Positions 18,162 through 28,900 of a DNA stretch of 64,000 nucleotides are shown in pieces; position 1 is the first letter of the stretch; each line of letters opens with the position of its first letter. The notes under the pieces were generated by a model. That model worked only from the letters and a program-made list of their open reading frames with translations. It had not been told where the DNA came from and did no database searches. The position numbers and the translations under genes were made by a program. Source of the stretch: Lepidonotus clava (Eukaryota > Annelida > Polychaeta > Phyllodocida > Polynoidae); assembly GCA_936440205.1 (NCBI GenBank), contig OW387135.1, positions 33,210,792 to 33,274,791 on the forward strand. Reading direction: 5' to 3'.

Positions 18162-19508
18162 TCATTCACTTGTTTCCCTCTTTCTCTTCCTCCTTGTCAT
18201 TTGCTCCTTCTTTTCCTCTGCTAACTGAATAGCTTTGTTCATTTTTTTGAGAACTACGAAGTTTGTGCACAACATCTTTCCTCCTAGAATTAACTCTTTG
18301 TTTTGTTCGCTCAGCATTTTCCTGTAGGTAAACTGGTGAACATAATTGTTTGCTGGTTTTCCTGTCTTGTAAGTTTCCACTGATATTTCACAAGGAAACA
18401 TATTTTCTGAAACCACTGCCTCATTACAGCAGATAAAGCTCTCCTGCAAATAATCCTCTGTGGACCTTTTGGGTTTACAGCCATGAAACTTTTCAACATA
18501 TTTCTCTCCCAGATCTGGAATCTTAATGCCATGATATCCACGATAGGTCTCCTCATCTGGAACCTTTGCACCTGTGCGTCCGCGATAAGTTTCTATGTCG
18601 ATTGCCCAGTCTGGGATTTCATCCAAGTCATCAAAATCATTCCACTTTTGTAAAGTAGAAGGGCTATCAGCAGTTATGTTGGCAGTGGTTCCCGATTCGT
18701 CTAGATACATGCAACGTGCCAAAATAGAGTAGAGCATTGACACTAACATTTTCTGCAACAGGTTGATGTTCTCATTGATATGAGCGGCAACTTGCCAGCA
18801 AGCTTGAATGTAAGACTTGAGGTTTTCTTCTTCTGGAGAAGTGTTTTTGTGCAACATGGCAAAAACTACATGGTAAAACTGTGGATACACGAGTGATCCT
18901 CTGCCTGTCTTTTCTTTGCTCATCGTAACATACCTTTTCCCTTTCTCTGTAAGTTTTCGACCACAGCCCTCTACTTGGATCACTGAAGCAGCCACAGCAG
19001 CATAGGCCCCAACTTGATTCCAGTTTTTGGTCTTCCAAGCACACAGAAGTTGAGTAAGCAGTTCATCACAGTCGATGGATCCATACAGTGGCTCCACTAA
19101 TCCTAGGACAGTGGGTTCTTTGTTGCATGTCGTCAGTTTTTCTGGTTTGCAGTTTTTTGCGAAATGCCTTGCCATCCTAGGAGCTATCCTGCATGTTCTA
19201 CATTGAGTGAGAATCATTTCCACACAGTTGAACTTGTTCTGTTTGCCTTTGCGATTGTGGTTTTCCAAAATGTATTGAAGACACTCCACATCAGCTAGGC
19301 AATGATCTTCAAAGAAAGAACACAAAATGTTGCACCACCTCAGCTGATTTCCTAGCAATAGCTCCCTGGTGGCTCTGTGAACAAACACAGTGTCTTTTCT
19401 TCTCAGTGCCTTATAAAGCAAAGAGATGACTTCATCTAACAACATACTGTTCTTTGTGAAGAAAAACTCTGTACTCAAATTACGCATCTTGCTTCTTTCC
19501 CTAATCAT
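18162..19508 (-). CDS. Hypothetical 448-aa protein with tandem ETYRG motif
   Basis: ATG at 19508 is the first AUG; the frame also allows a GTG 24 nt earlier. The N-terminal two-thirds is helical and Cys-containing (CVEMILTQCRTCRIAPRMAR). The centre has a striking pair: DEIPDWAIDIETYRGRTG-KVPD immediately followed by ETYRGYHG-KIPD. The C-terminus is very basic (TRRKRKRE). The DWAID-x-ETYRGR-type motif recalls a short motif I have seen in other large-virus proteins, but I cannot name the family. The AATAAA on the minus strand (18144-18149) lies 12 nt past the stop. Confidence 0.6.
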   Translation of the reverse strand: MIRERSKMRNLSTEFFFTKNSMLLDEVISLLYKALRRKDTVFVHRATRELLLGNQLRWCNILCSFFEDHCLADVECLQYILENHNRKGKQNKFNCVEMILTQCRTCRIAPRMARHFAKNCKPEKLTTCNKEPTVLGLVEPLYGSIDCDELLTQLLCAWKTKNWNQVGAYAAVAASVIQVEGCGRKLTEKGKRYVTMSKEKTGRGSLVYPQFYHVVFAMLHKNTSPEEENLKSYIQACWQVAAHINENINLLQKMLVSMLYSILARCMYLDESGTTANITADSPSTLQKWNDFDDLDEIPDWAIDIETYRGRTGAKVPDEETYRGYHGIKIPDLGEKYVEKFHGCKPKRSTEDYLQESFICCNEAVVSENMFPCEISVETYKTGKPANNYVHQFTYRKMLSEQNKELILGGKMLCTNFVVLKKMNKAIQLAEEKKEQMTRRKRKRETSE

Positions 19509-19676
19509 AAGAACACATTCACCTGAAGTCACAGCTAGATTACAGTCTAAAATCCCATTTCCACATGCTTATGGAGCACCAGTAAAGATTAGGTGAATTT
19601 GTCTGTATCAATAAAGTGGACAGGGACATAAACATTGACAACTAATTTTCGTGTGTGTGTGTATTTTCTTTCACTT

Positions 19677-19682
19677 TTTATT
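19677..19682 (-). terminator. Polyadenylation signal next to the ATPase stop codon
   Basis: TTTATT on the plus strand reads AATAAA on the minus strand, starting at the base after the TGA stop. With similar placements at 16844, 18144, 40887, 45167 and 52353 it shows tight gene ends. Confidence 0.5.
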
Positions 19683-22600
19683 TCAATACGACATAACAGA
19701 GTTTGGATAAGGAAGGAGATGCTCAGCTTGCAGAGCCACATAAGGTTTCATCTGCCTGGCCTGTGACATCACCATCTTCTTCAGGTTTTTCCTGAAGTCG
19801 CCATCTGTTGCCGACGCTTCTTTGTCATTCCTCAGCTGGGCTACTTTCCCTTCAAGCAAGAGATGTTTGTAGGCCAACTTAATGTTGATGTGGCCCGGAG
19901 CAAAGGAGGACTTTTTGGTGTGTGGATGTTTCCATTTGTTAAGATTCAAATCGTTTTGTCTGTCCCATTTCTCCTCTAGATTTTCCCAGAATTCTGGCAG
20001 CACAGCTGGTACTTGGACGAATGAGAATGCATCCTCTGGTTTCTGTGTTTCATAGCATCTGTCGCGATTGAACACTAACACTGATGACATGTCCGTCATG
20101 TTTTGGCACAGAGCCTTTCTGACAAAGATCTCTGCTGGACTTTGACCTGCTGCTGCTGCTCCTACTCCTCCTCTTGCTCCTTCTGCTATTTCAACAGACA
20201 TTTCAGGGATTTCTTGAAGCAGACTGCAGTGAAGTTTCATAGCTAGTGGTTTAGTGATCCATAGCCCAACTTTGGGGAAAATGTTGTGTGGTACTTGTTC
20301 ATTAGGTGTGCGAACAATGGGAGTGTTCACTCTGAGATAACCTTCTTTGTTGGCCAGAAGACTACCACTTAGCATGATTTTGTTGCGTAGTTCTTGGTAG
20401 TGGGCAAACTGTGGTGTGAAAATGGCATAGTGGATCATGCTGCTGCTGCTGTCATCGGTGCCATTGTCATCGGAGCTGCTGTCTCTTGTGTCATCTCTTT
20501 GTGGGAAATGAACTGGAATGTCGTCTACCTCTATGTCTACCTCCATATCCTCCTCTTCTCTATGGAACACTGTCTGCCTGTGCCTAAACAGTTGTTTCAG
20601 TTCCTCTGTGGTTTGGACAGAAAAATAGCCATCGTTATCAGTCTCCAGTGGACTTTTGCCAGTGGCCAAACTTTGCACGAGCAGATATTGAGCGATCTTC
20701 CTTCTTGTGTCTGCAAAGTCAACTGGCCATGCAAACTTGTTATACTCAAGATGCATGGGGCCTCCTTCCTCTCTCAGACTACAGAGAAAGTGGAAGGTTT
20801 TGAGCAATTCTTGTGGTACTGTCACCTCTACGCTTCCATCTGTTGCTGCAAGTTTCCCTGCCACAGTGCTCCTCGGCCAGGAAGTGTGCCACTTGACTTG
20901 TGCATTTGCGTTCAGCAGTTGTTCCACTACAAAGGAAATGCATGTTTCCACTGCACGTTTCTCGAACTGGCAGAAGATCGAAGCTGCATACCTAGTGTGT
21001 AGGAGCAAGTCAAACCGCCTCTTTTGTCTGTCCCATCGAGCTGCGTTACCATCGAACCGTCTGAACACAGCAGATCCACCCGAGTTTGCCATTCTCTTTT
21101 CCTCCAAGTCAGAGAAGCAGTCTTCCAATGTCTCCTCCAATATCGGTGTTCCTTTGCTCTTCAGCTCATGACTCATCCACTTGAGGCTCACTCCCTTGAT
21201 CAGAAAGTAACTCTCCTTGACAGCATTCCAGTTGTACTCTGGCAACTCTACACAGGTGGGATCCACCAGGTGACAACAGAGTGCCCGCACAACTCTGCTG
21301 TGGTCATCCGTGAACTTGAGTACCATTGTAGCAGCAGACAGCAAGTCTGCAGGGTCAAGCACTGTTTGTTTTTCCATCATCAAGGTCTTCTCTTCTACGG
21401 TCAGCTGTTGCAAGAACAAATTATTATTCTGCAGTTGGGTTGCCGGTGGCATGTCTGCATTTGACAGTACTCTAGTATTCCTGAATCCACAGACCTCGGT
21501 TACTGCCCTCCAACAGGAAAAGATCTCAGCATAATTCCTTATCTGAATCCATTTCCGTTTTGGCATCATCACAGAGGTATCGTACCCCATTTCCTTGAGA
21601 ACAGCCCTCATCCTAGCTCTTGTCAAGTCAGCTTCGTAGTCATCCAACTCATCATGGGCCTCGAGCTCTTTGATCTGCAAGCCGATCCTCTTCCTGTTGA
21701 TGGCCTCTGAGATGTGGAATCTATAGAAAGCAAACATCTCTGGTATCTTCATTGAATAGAGCTTTCTCTCTACTTGAACCTGATCGCTGTCCCTACAGCT
21801 TTCAGAGGAGAGTAGGCCAGGGATCTCATAGACCAGACATCTGTCCTCTAGGCTGGAGCACACAGAGAAGCCGTTAGCCAGTATGATGTAGGAGCGGTCA
21901 TTCAGAGCAAAGTCACGAGTAGAGTAGATTTCACCACCTGATTCCTTAACTTTTCCTCGTTCTGAAATGCAGAGACCATGGTCCAACACATTCTTCAGTG
22001 TTGTGGACTCTAGGCTAGTGTTCTTGGCAAAGTTGTTTTCTTTTCCTTCTCCAGACTGCCATTCCTCTATCAATCTCGATCCTGAAACGCTGTCGTACTT
22101 GTTTTCGCTCGAAGCAGTGAAAGACCTTGCAGTTGCATAGTGCTGCTCGATGAATGCCAACGGATTGGCTGTTTCCCTCGATCCCACTGCAATCATCCTA
22201 CAGGCATGTGCCGTGTGTGACTTTCCCGCTCCAGGTGGCCAGTTGAGGACGATGGCTGGTTTAGGAGTCTTGGTCGTGAAACCCAATATGTTGCCCATCA
22301 GCATCATGACAAACTCGACCATCAACTGCTTGATGCTCGTTACATTGGCACCAGCTAACATCTGTTGCACGAAGATGTCCTGGTATGCTTCCACTCCTCC
22401 GCTTGTCTTCTGAATGCACATGAGGCGGGTGCCATTCAGATTGTCATCAGTGAAGGTCTTGCGAATCAATCTCTGTTTGGTGTACTGTTCCCTGCGTGCT
22501 GTACCACAGAGAGCATCATTGTTTGCCATGTATATCCTATAGATGTTAAGCATGAAAGACCAGTCCTCTATGAAAAGCTTGGCCACCTGGCCGTCCTTTC

Positions 22601-23855
22601 TGCAGTTAGCTAAACTTTCAAACATTCTGGATAGCTCGCTGAGAGAGGGGTAGAGAAGATCGAAGTGCTTTTCCTCCTCTGTTGGCTGTCTTCTTCTTTT
22701 GGATCTGTTCAGTAGCAGGCCCACCTGAGTTGCCCTAAGAAGAGAGATGTTCTGTGATGGTGACAATGACTCTGGTGTCATTTCTACATCTCTTTCATCC
22801 TCCCTGCATTTAGAGATGTAGCTCATTCCGCATTCTGCCAAACTGCAGTCGTACGCTAGCTCATAGAAATCATGGTGGTAGAAGAAACCAGTGTGGGTGT
22901 GGATGGGGCTGAGTTTCCAGGCAATGTAGTTGGTCAAATCGAAGAAAGTGTATCCCACGGCATCAGTTGCACCAGTGATGGTATCTTCCCACTTGTAGAG
23001 ATCAAAGTCACGCTGAAATGCCTCGTCGTGAATGTTTTTTTCTTGAAGAACTTTGGCAGCTGCCTCTATACCTGAGAAGTTTTTGTTGAAATTGTGACGA
23101 CCTTCAACTTGTTCTTTCTTTAACAAGGATTTTGCAAGTACTAAGAGTAGCTCGTACCTCATAGTCATTCTGTCACTCACTCTGAACAAGTAGAATGGGC
23201 TAAACATGAAAGCTCGCTTTCTCCATGTTTCATCTTCGTCACTCTCCTCGTCTTCCACATCATTTGGCATGTCGTTGCTGAAAAAATAATATGCTCTTAT
23301 CAGGTCGTCAAACTCCAAAGTGGTCTTGATTGCAGGGAAACCAGAAGGAGCACCCTTACTAGGTACCGCTACACGTCTTTTGTTCATGGAACTGTCCCCC
23401 GTGAACGAATCAAAGCCCTCCAGTTTCTCCTCCAGTTTCTCCCAATCGCTTTCAGTGGCAAATGCTTCTCCTGTCTTTAGGAATCCATTGGCAACAGCTA
23501 GAGTTGCCCTGGCAACTAGGGGGAAATGTTTCTCGAAATCCTGCTTCAAAAAAGAGAATACAACCAAGTAGCCAGATGAAGCCTTGGCTCTCAGCCACTT
23601 GCTGCCATTGATGAGATGTTCCTGCTGTATGAGAAATATGTCTGTTGAGCTCCTTTTTTTGTAGAACATTTTGTGAACAAACACAAAAAAGTCGAAGAGT
23701 TTCTGGATTGTTTCATTAGCACTATCCAAACATTTAGTTGGCATGTCTCCTCTTTTGATGTCTAGTAGGAAAAAGATTCTTTCTTCACGGAGCAGATGTT
23801 CTTTCTGCATGCACCCAAAATAATCTGGATCGTATATGGTTGATTCTTTATTCAT
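19683..23855 (-). CDS. Large P-loop ATPase, SF3/D5-like helicase candidate
   Basis: 1390 aa, ATG at 23855. Walker A is WPPGAGKSHTAH with its lysine at residue 545. A sensor-like segment YIILANGF follows at about 654-661, and EDRCLVYEIP just after it. This spacing and the N-x-F then R-C-x-V-Y order resemble the SF3/D5 primase-helicase core of large DNA viruses. A long N-terminal region (~530 aa) could hold a primase-like or origin-binding part, but I see no clear catalytic motif. An acidic/Ser tract (SSSDDNGTDDSSSS) lies near residues 1125-1140. It probably acts in genome replication in the nucleus. AATAAA (19677-19682) directly abuts the TGA stop. It is the largest gene of the left block. Confidence 0.7.
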   Translation of the reverse strand: MNKESTIYDPDYFGCMQKEHLLREERIFFLLDIKRGDMPTKCLDSANETIQKLFDFFVFVHKMFYKKRSSTDIFLIQQEHLINGSKWLRAKASSGYLVVFSFLKQDFEKHFPLVARATLAVANGFLKTGEAFATESDWEKLEEKLEGFDSFTGDSSMNKRRVAVPSKGAPSGFPAIKTTLEFDDLIRAYYFFSNDMPNDVEDEESDEDETWRKRAFMFSPFYLFRVSDRMTMRYELLLVLAKSLLKKEQVEGRHNFNKNFSGIEAAAKVLQEKNIHDEAFQRDFDLYKWEDTITGATDAVGYTFFDLTNYIAWKLSPIHTHTGFFYHHDFYELAYDCSLAECGMSYISKCREDERDVEMTPESLSPSQNISLLRATQVGLLLNRSKRRRQPTEEEKHFDLLYPSLSELSRMFESLANCRKDGQVAKLFIEDWSFMLNIYRIYMANNDALCGTARREQYTKQRLIRKTFTDDNLNGTRLMCIQKTSGGVEAYQDIFVQQMLAGANVTSIKQLMVEFVMMLMGNILGFTTKTPKPAIVLNWPPGAGKSHTAHACRMIAVGSRETANPLAFIEQHYATARSFTASSENKYDSVSGSRLIEEWQSGEGKENNFAKNTSLESTTLKNVLDHGLCISERGKVKESGGEIYSTRDFALNDRSYIILANGFSVCSSLEDRCLVYEIPGLLSSESCRDSDQVQVERKLYSMKIPEMFAFYRFHISEAINRKRIGLQIKELEAHDELDDYEADLTRARMRAVLKEMGYDTSVMMPKRKWIQIRNYAEIFSCWRAVTEVCGFRNTRVLSNADMPPATQLQNNNLFLQQLTVEEKTLMMEKQTVLDPADLLSAATMVLKFTDDHSRVVRALCCHLVDPTCVELPEYNWNAVKESYFLIKGVSLKWMSHELKSKGTPILEETLEDCFSDLEEKRMANSGGSAVFRRFDGNAARWDRQKRRFDLLLHTRYAASIFCQFEKRAVETCISFVVEQLLNANAQVKWHTSWPRSTVAGKLAATDGSVEVTVPQELLKTFHFLCSLREEGGPMHLEYNKFAWPVDFADTRRKIAQYLLVQSLATGKSPLETDNDGYFSVQTTEELKQLFRHRQTVFHREEEDMEVDIEVDDIPVHFPQRDDTRDSSSDDNGTDDSSSSMIHYAIFTPQFAHYQELRNKIMLSGSLLANKEGYLRVNTPIVRTPNEQVPHNIFPKVGLWITKPLAMKLHCSLLQEIPEMSVEIAEGARGGVGAAAAGQSPAEIFVRKALCQNMTDMSSVLVFNRDRCYETQKPEDAFSFVQVPAVLPEFWENLEEKWDRQNDLNLNKWKHPHTKKSSFAPGHINIKLAYKHLLLEGKVAQLRNDKEASATDGDFRKNLKKMVMSQARQMKPYVALQAEHLLPYPNSVMSY

Positions 23856-24713
23856 CTTGATGCTTATTATTCTTCTCTGCTTGCCATGGGCTAATAATTT
23901 AGGAATTCATCGTTCTGAAGTAGTGCTAACGTCGCTCCGTAAAATCCTATTTTCACTTCAAGTGGTGTTGGGAAGGGGACTAGAAACAGCTTATTGCAGA
24001 AGTTAGGATATACCAAGGATAAAGCTATTAGGAATCAGCATCAGTAATGGTGTTAGTATTCTACCAAGCTGGTCTCAAGAAAGATAGAGCTCATAAAAAG
24101 TTACCAAGGAGTCATGGTTTTGATTGCAGAGTTCTCTGTATCATTATTACTTTTGAAGGTATTTGAAAGCGTTCAGATCGATCGTTGTTGTAGTAGCAGA
24201 AATATAGATGGCCGAAACTATTTGCAAAATATAGCAGCATTTCAATGAGAATACCATGACTTTATTAGAAGAGATAATAAGGAAAAATGACACGAAACAC
24301 GTTGATTCACTTTTTTTTTTTCCCGTTTATTTGACATTTTTCTCCTCTTTGTTTGGTTGGGAGAATTCAGAAAACTTTTCCAATTTTACTGGTGTTATAA
24401 TGTATTTTGAAGCACAGGTTTAACTGCCAATATAGTAGGACAGAGCTGGTTAGCATCAAACAGGTTAGGTTTAGGGTACAGGTAAGCATGGCAAGTGCCA
24501 AAACCACTCGCACATCATTCTTCCTAATGCAGTCGATACCCTGAGCACTCCAGTCGGTGAAGGCAGTGTGACACAGAATATATGAAAAAAAGATAGAATG
24601 TTTAAAATAGATAAAATGACAGCCCCGACCTCGCTGTCATTAAGTGGCAATCAGCCTTCAATTACCCGATAGGTTTCATTGCCTCCTTTTGTTCTCTTGC
24701 CTGTACTATGAAA
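23856..24713. other. Intergenic stretch without recognisable features
   Basis: No ORF with family features, RNA gene or clear repeat is seen. The minus-strand ATPase gene must have its promoter within the first part, but no good TATA box was found. The end merges into the minisatellite. Confidence 0.4.
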
Positions 24714-25735
24714 CTGTACTCTAAGAAGCTAAAATGATTTATGTCCTACCTACTCTAAGAAGCTAAAATGGTTTATGTCGTACCTACTCTAAGAAGCTAA
24801 ATGGTTTATGCCCTACCTACTCTAAGAAGCTAAATGGTTTATGCCCTACCTGCTCTAAGAAGCTAAATTTTTTATGCCCTACCTACTGTAAGAAGCTAAA
24901 ATAGTTTATATCCTACCTACTCTAAGAAGCTAAAATGGTTTATGTCGTACCTACTCTAAGAAGCTAAAATGGTTTATGCCCTACCTACTCTAAGAAGCTA
25001 AATGGTTTATGCCCTACCTGCTCTAAGAAGCTAAAATGGTTTATGTCGTACCTACTCTAAGAAGCTAAATGGTTTATGCCCTACCTACTCTAAGAAGCTA
25101 AATGGTTTATGCCCTACCTACTCTAAGAAGCTAAATGGTTTATGCCCTACCTACTCTAAGAAGCTAAATGGTTTATGCCCAACCTGCTCTAAGAAGCTAA
25201 ATGGTTTATGCCCTACCTACTCTAAGAAGCTAAATGGTTTATGCCCTACCTGCTCTAAGAAGCTAAATTTTTTATGCCCTACCTACTGTAAGAAGCTAAA
25301 ATAGTTTATATCCTACCTACTCTAAGAAGCTAAATGGTTTATGCCCTACCTACTCTAAGAAGCTAAATGGTTTATGCCCTACCTACTCTAAGAAGCTAAA
25401 TGGTTTATGCCCAACCTGCTCTAAGAAGCTAAATGGTTTATGCCCTACCTACTCTAAGAAGCTAAATGGTTTATGCCCTACCTGCTCTAAGAAGCTAAAT
25501 TTTTTATGCCCTACCTACTCTAAGAAGCTAAAATAGTTTATATCCTACCTACTCTAAGAAGCTAAAATGGTTTATGCCCTACCTACTCTAAGAAGCTAAA
25601 ATAGTTTATATCCTACCTACTCTAAGAAGCTAAAATGGTTTATGTCGTACCTACTCTAAGAAGCTAAAATGGTTTATGCCCTACCTACTTTAAGAAGCTA
25701 AAATGGTTTATACCTACTCTAAGAAGTTTACTACA
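24714..25735 (+). repeat. 33/34-bp minisatellite, about 30 copies
   Basis: The unit is CTCTAAGAAGCTAAATGGTT followed by TATGCCCTACCTA (33 bp, or 34 bp when CTAAAATGG). Variants (TTTTTTATGCC, AAAATAGTTTATATCC, TATGTCG) recur in the same order at intervals, e.g. 24861-24960, 25261-25330 and 25495-25620. So blocks of several units have been copied together. No unique spacers occur between units. It separates the left viral gene block from the satellite. Confidence 0.9.
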
Positions 25736-25924
25736 CTTCTATTGTAGACACAATTAGGTTGAATCAAGTTAAATTTTCAAAAGTGCACTCCATATCTAGA
25801 CCTCATGAAACGATAAAGTATAATTCTTTGATTATGTATGTGTAAGTATGTGTAGTAAATTATGTATGTATGTTTGTTCATGTATGTGCAAATGTGTGTA
25901 GGTGTGATGACAATGATGAAAAAA

Positions 25925-28900
25925 CACAGTGTTTGGTGCCAGCCCCAACCTTCGCTGAACACTCATGTGGTGAGCATACCAAATCTAAAGGCCAAAAGTC
26001 TCACCTCCAGTTATATGTGTCTCCTGTTTGTCTTGGCCCTCTTACGAGAACAAAGACAATCAGTAGCAATCAAGAAAATCATATAAAAAAAGAGAATTTG
26101 GAATAAAAATGAATTTTGAATGAGGTCCACCCTTAAGGTCTGGTGCCTAGGCTCCTGGTGTGTGGGCAACACCCACAGGCATCTCGAGGCAGGGATCAGC
26201 CGACCCGAGGGGGAGATCCAACTCAGTCTCACCAACCCTTGGGGCATGTAAAACCGACTGCAACGCACAGAGCAGCCAAACCAGGTTTCTCTCAAGAAAA
26301 AAAAAAAGTTTGCCAAAGAAAATAAGATTGAGGGCATCATTCAGTTATAAGTTGCCTAGGCTCCTGGTGTGTGGGCAACACCCACAGGCATCTCGACGCA
26401 GGAATCAGCCGACCCTAGGGGGAGATCCAACTCAGTCTCACCAACCCTTGGGGCATGTAAAACCGACTTCAACGCACAGAGCAACTACAACCGAGCACCT
26501 CAACACCCAAAAGAAAAGAAAAAAAGAAAATAAAAATAAAAAATTAAATAAAAAATCTAAAAAGCTGAAAAGGAAGAGTGGTACATGGATTAGGTTAAAA
26601 ACTACACAGTGTTTGGTGCCAGCCCCAACCTTCGCTGAACACTCATGTGGTGAGCATACCAAATCTAAAGGCCAAAAGTCTCACCTCCAGTTATATGTGT
26701 CTCCTGTTTGTCTTGGCCCCTCTTACGAGAACAAAGACAATCAGTAGCAATCAAGAAAATCATATAAAAAAAGAGAATTTGGAATAAAAATGAATTTTGA
26801 ATGAGGTCCACCCTTAAGGTCTGGTGCCTAGGCTCCTGGTGGGTTACTTACAGCAACACTTCGTTTCAACGCAGGGATCAGCCGACCCGAGGGGGAGATC
26901 CAACTCAGTCTCACCAACCCTTGGGGCATGTAAAACCGACTGCAACGAACAGAGCAGCCAAACCAGGTTTCTCTCAATAAAAAAAAAAAGTTTGCCAAAG
27001 AAAATAAGATTGAAGGCATCATTCAGTTGTAAGTTGCCTAGGCTCCTGGTGGGCTACTTACAGCAACACTTCGTTTCAACACAGGAATCAGCCGACCCTA
27101 GGGGGAGATCCAACTCAGTCTCACCAACCCTTGGGGCATGTAAAACCGACTTCAACGCACAGAGCAACTACAACCGAGCACCTCAACACCCAAAAGAAAA
27201 GAAAAAAAGAAAATAAAAATAAAAAATTAAATAAAAAATCTAAAAAGCTGAAAAGGGAGAGTGGTACATGGATTAGGTTAAAAACTACACAGTGTTTGGT
27301 GCCAGCCCCAACCTTCGCTGAACACTCATGTGGTGAGCATACCAAATCTAAAGGCCAAAAGTCTCACCTCCAGTTATATGTGTCTCCTGTTTGTCTTGGC
27401 CCCTCTTACGAGAACAAAGACAATCAGTAGCAATCAAGAAAATCATATAAAAAAAGAGAATTTGGAATAAAAATGAATTTTGAATGAGGTCCACCCTTAA
27501 GGTCTGGTGCCTAGGCTCCTGGTGGGTTACTTACAGCAACACTTCGTTTCAACGCAGGGATCAGCCGACCCGAGGGGGAGATCCAACTCAGTCTCACCAA
27601 CCCTTGGGGCATGTAAAACCGACTGCAACGCACAGAGCAGCCAAACCAGGTTTCTCTCAAGAAAAAAAAAAAGTTTGCCAAAGAAAATAAGATTGAGGGC
27701 ATCATTCAGTTGTAAGTTGCCTAGGCTCCTGGTGGGCTACTTACAGCAACACTTCGTTTCAACACAGGAATCAGCCGACCCTAGGGGGAGATCCAACTCA
27801 GTCTCACCAACCCTTGGGGCATGTAAAACCGACTTCAACGCACAGAGCAACTACAACCGAGCACCTCAACACCCAAAAGAAAAAAAGAAAAAATAAAATA
27901 AAATAAAAAATAAAATAAAAAAAGCTGAAAAGGAAGAGTGGTACATGGATTAGGTTGAAAAATACACAGTGTTTGGTGCCAGCCCCAACCTTCGCTGAAC
28001 ACTCATGTGGTGAGCAAACCAAATCTAAAGGCCAAAAGTCTCACCTCCAGTTATATGTGTCTCCTGTTTGTCTTGACCCTCTTACGAGAACAAAGACAAT
28101 CAGTAGCAATCAAGAAAATCATAAAAAGAGAATTTGGAATAAAAATGAATTTTGAATGAGGTCCACCCTTAAGGTCTGGTGCCTAGGCTCCTGGTGGGTT
28201 ACTTACAGCAACACTTCGTTTCAACGCAGGGATCAGCCGACCCGAGGGGGAGATCCAACTCAGTCTCACCAACCCTTGGGGCATGTAAAACCGACTGCAA
28301 CGCACAGAGCAGCCAAACCAGGTTTCTCTCAAGAAAAAAAAAAAGTTTGCCAAAGAAAATAAGATTGAGGGCATCATTCAGTTGTAAGTTGCCTAGGCTC
28401 CTGGTGGGCTACTTACAGCAACACTTCGTTTCAACACAGGAATCAGCCGACCCTAGGGGGAGATCCAACTCAGTCTCACCAACCCTTGGGGCATGTAAAA
28501 CCGACTTCAACGCACAGAGCAACCACAACCGAGCACCTCAACACCCAAAAGAAAAAAATAAAAAATAAAATAAAATAAAAAATAAAATAAAAAAAGCTGA
28601 AAAGGAAGAGTGGTACATGGATTAGGTTGAAAAATACACAGTGTTTGGTGCCAGCCCCAACCTTCGCTGAACACTCATGTGGTGAGCAAACCAAATCTAA
28701 AGGCCAAAAGTCTCACCTCCAGTTATATGTGTCTCCTGTTTGTCTTGACCCTCTTACGAGAACAAAGACAATCAGTAGCAATCAAGAAAATCATAAAAAG
28801 AGAATTTGGAATAAAAATGAATTTTGAATGAGGTCCACCCTTAAGGTCTGGTGCCTAGGCTCCTGGTGGGTTACTTACAGCAACACTTCGTTTCAACGCA

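Noticed and set aside
20394-21534. Plus-strand frames of up to 202 codons opposite the ATPase gene
   Set aside because: They lie antisense to a long coding frame with clear motifs; composition is that of a reverse-strand shadow.
24714-25735. CRISPR-like regular array
   Set aside because: Units are contiguous without unique spacers, and the setting is eukaryotic; it is a minisatellite.
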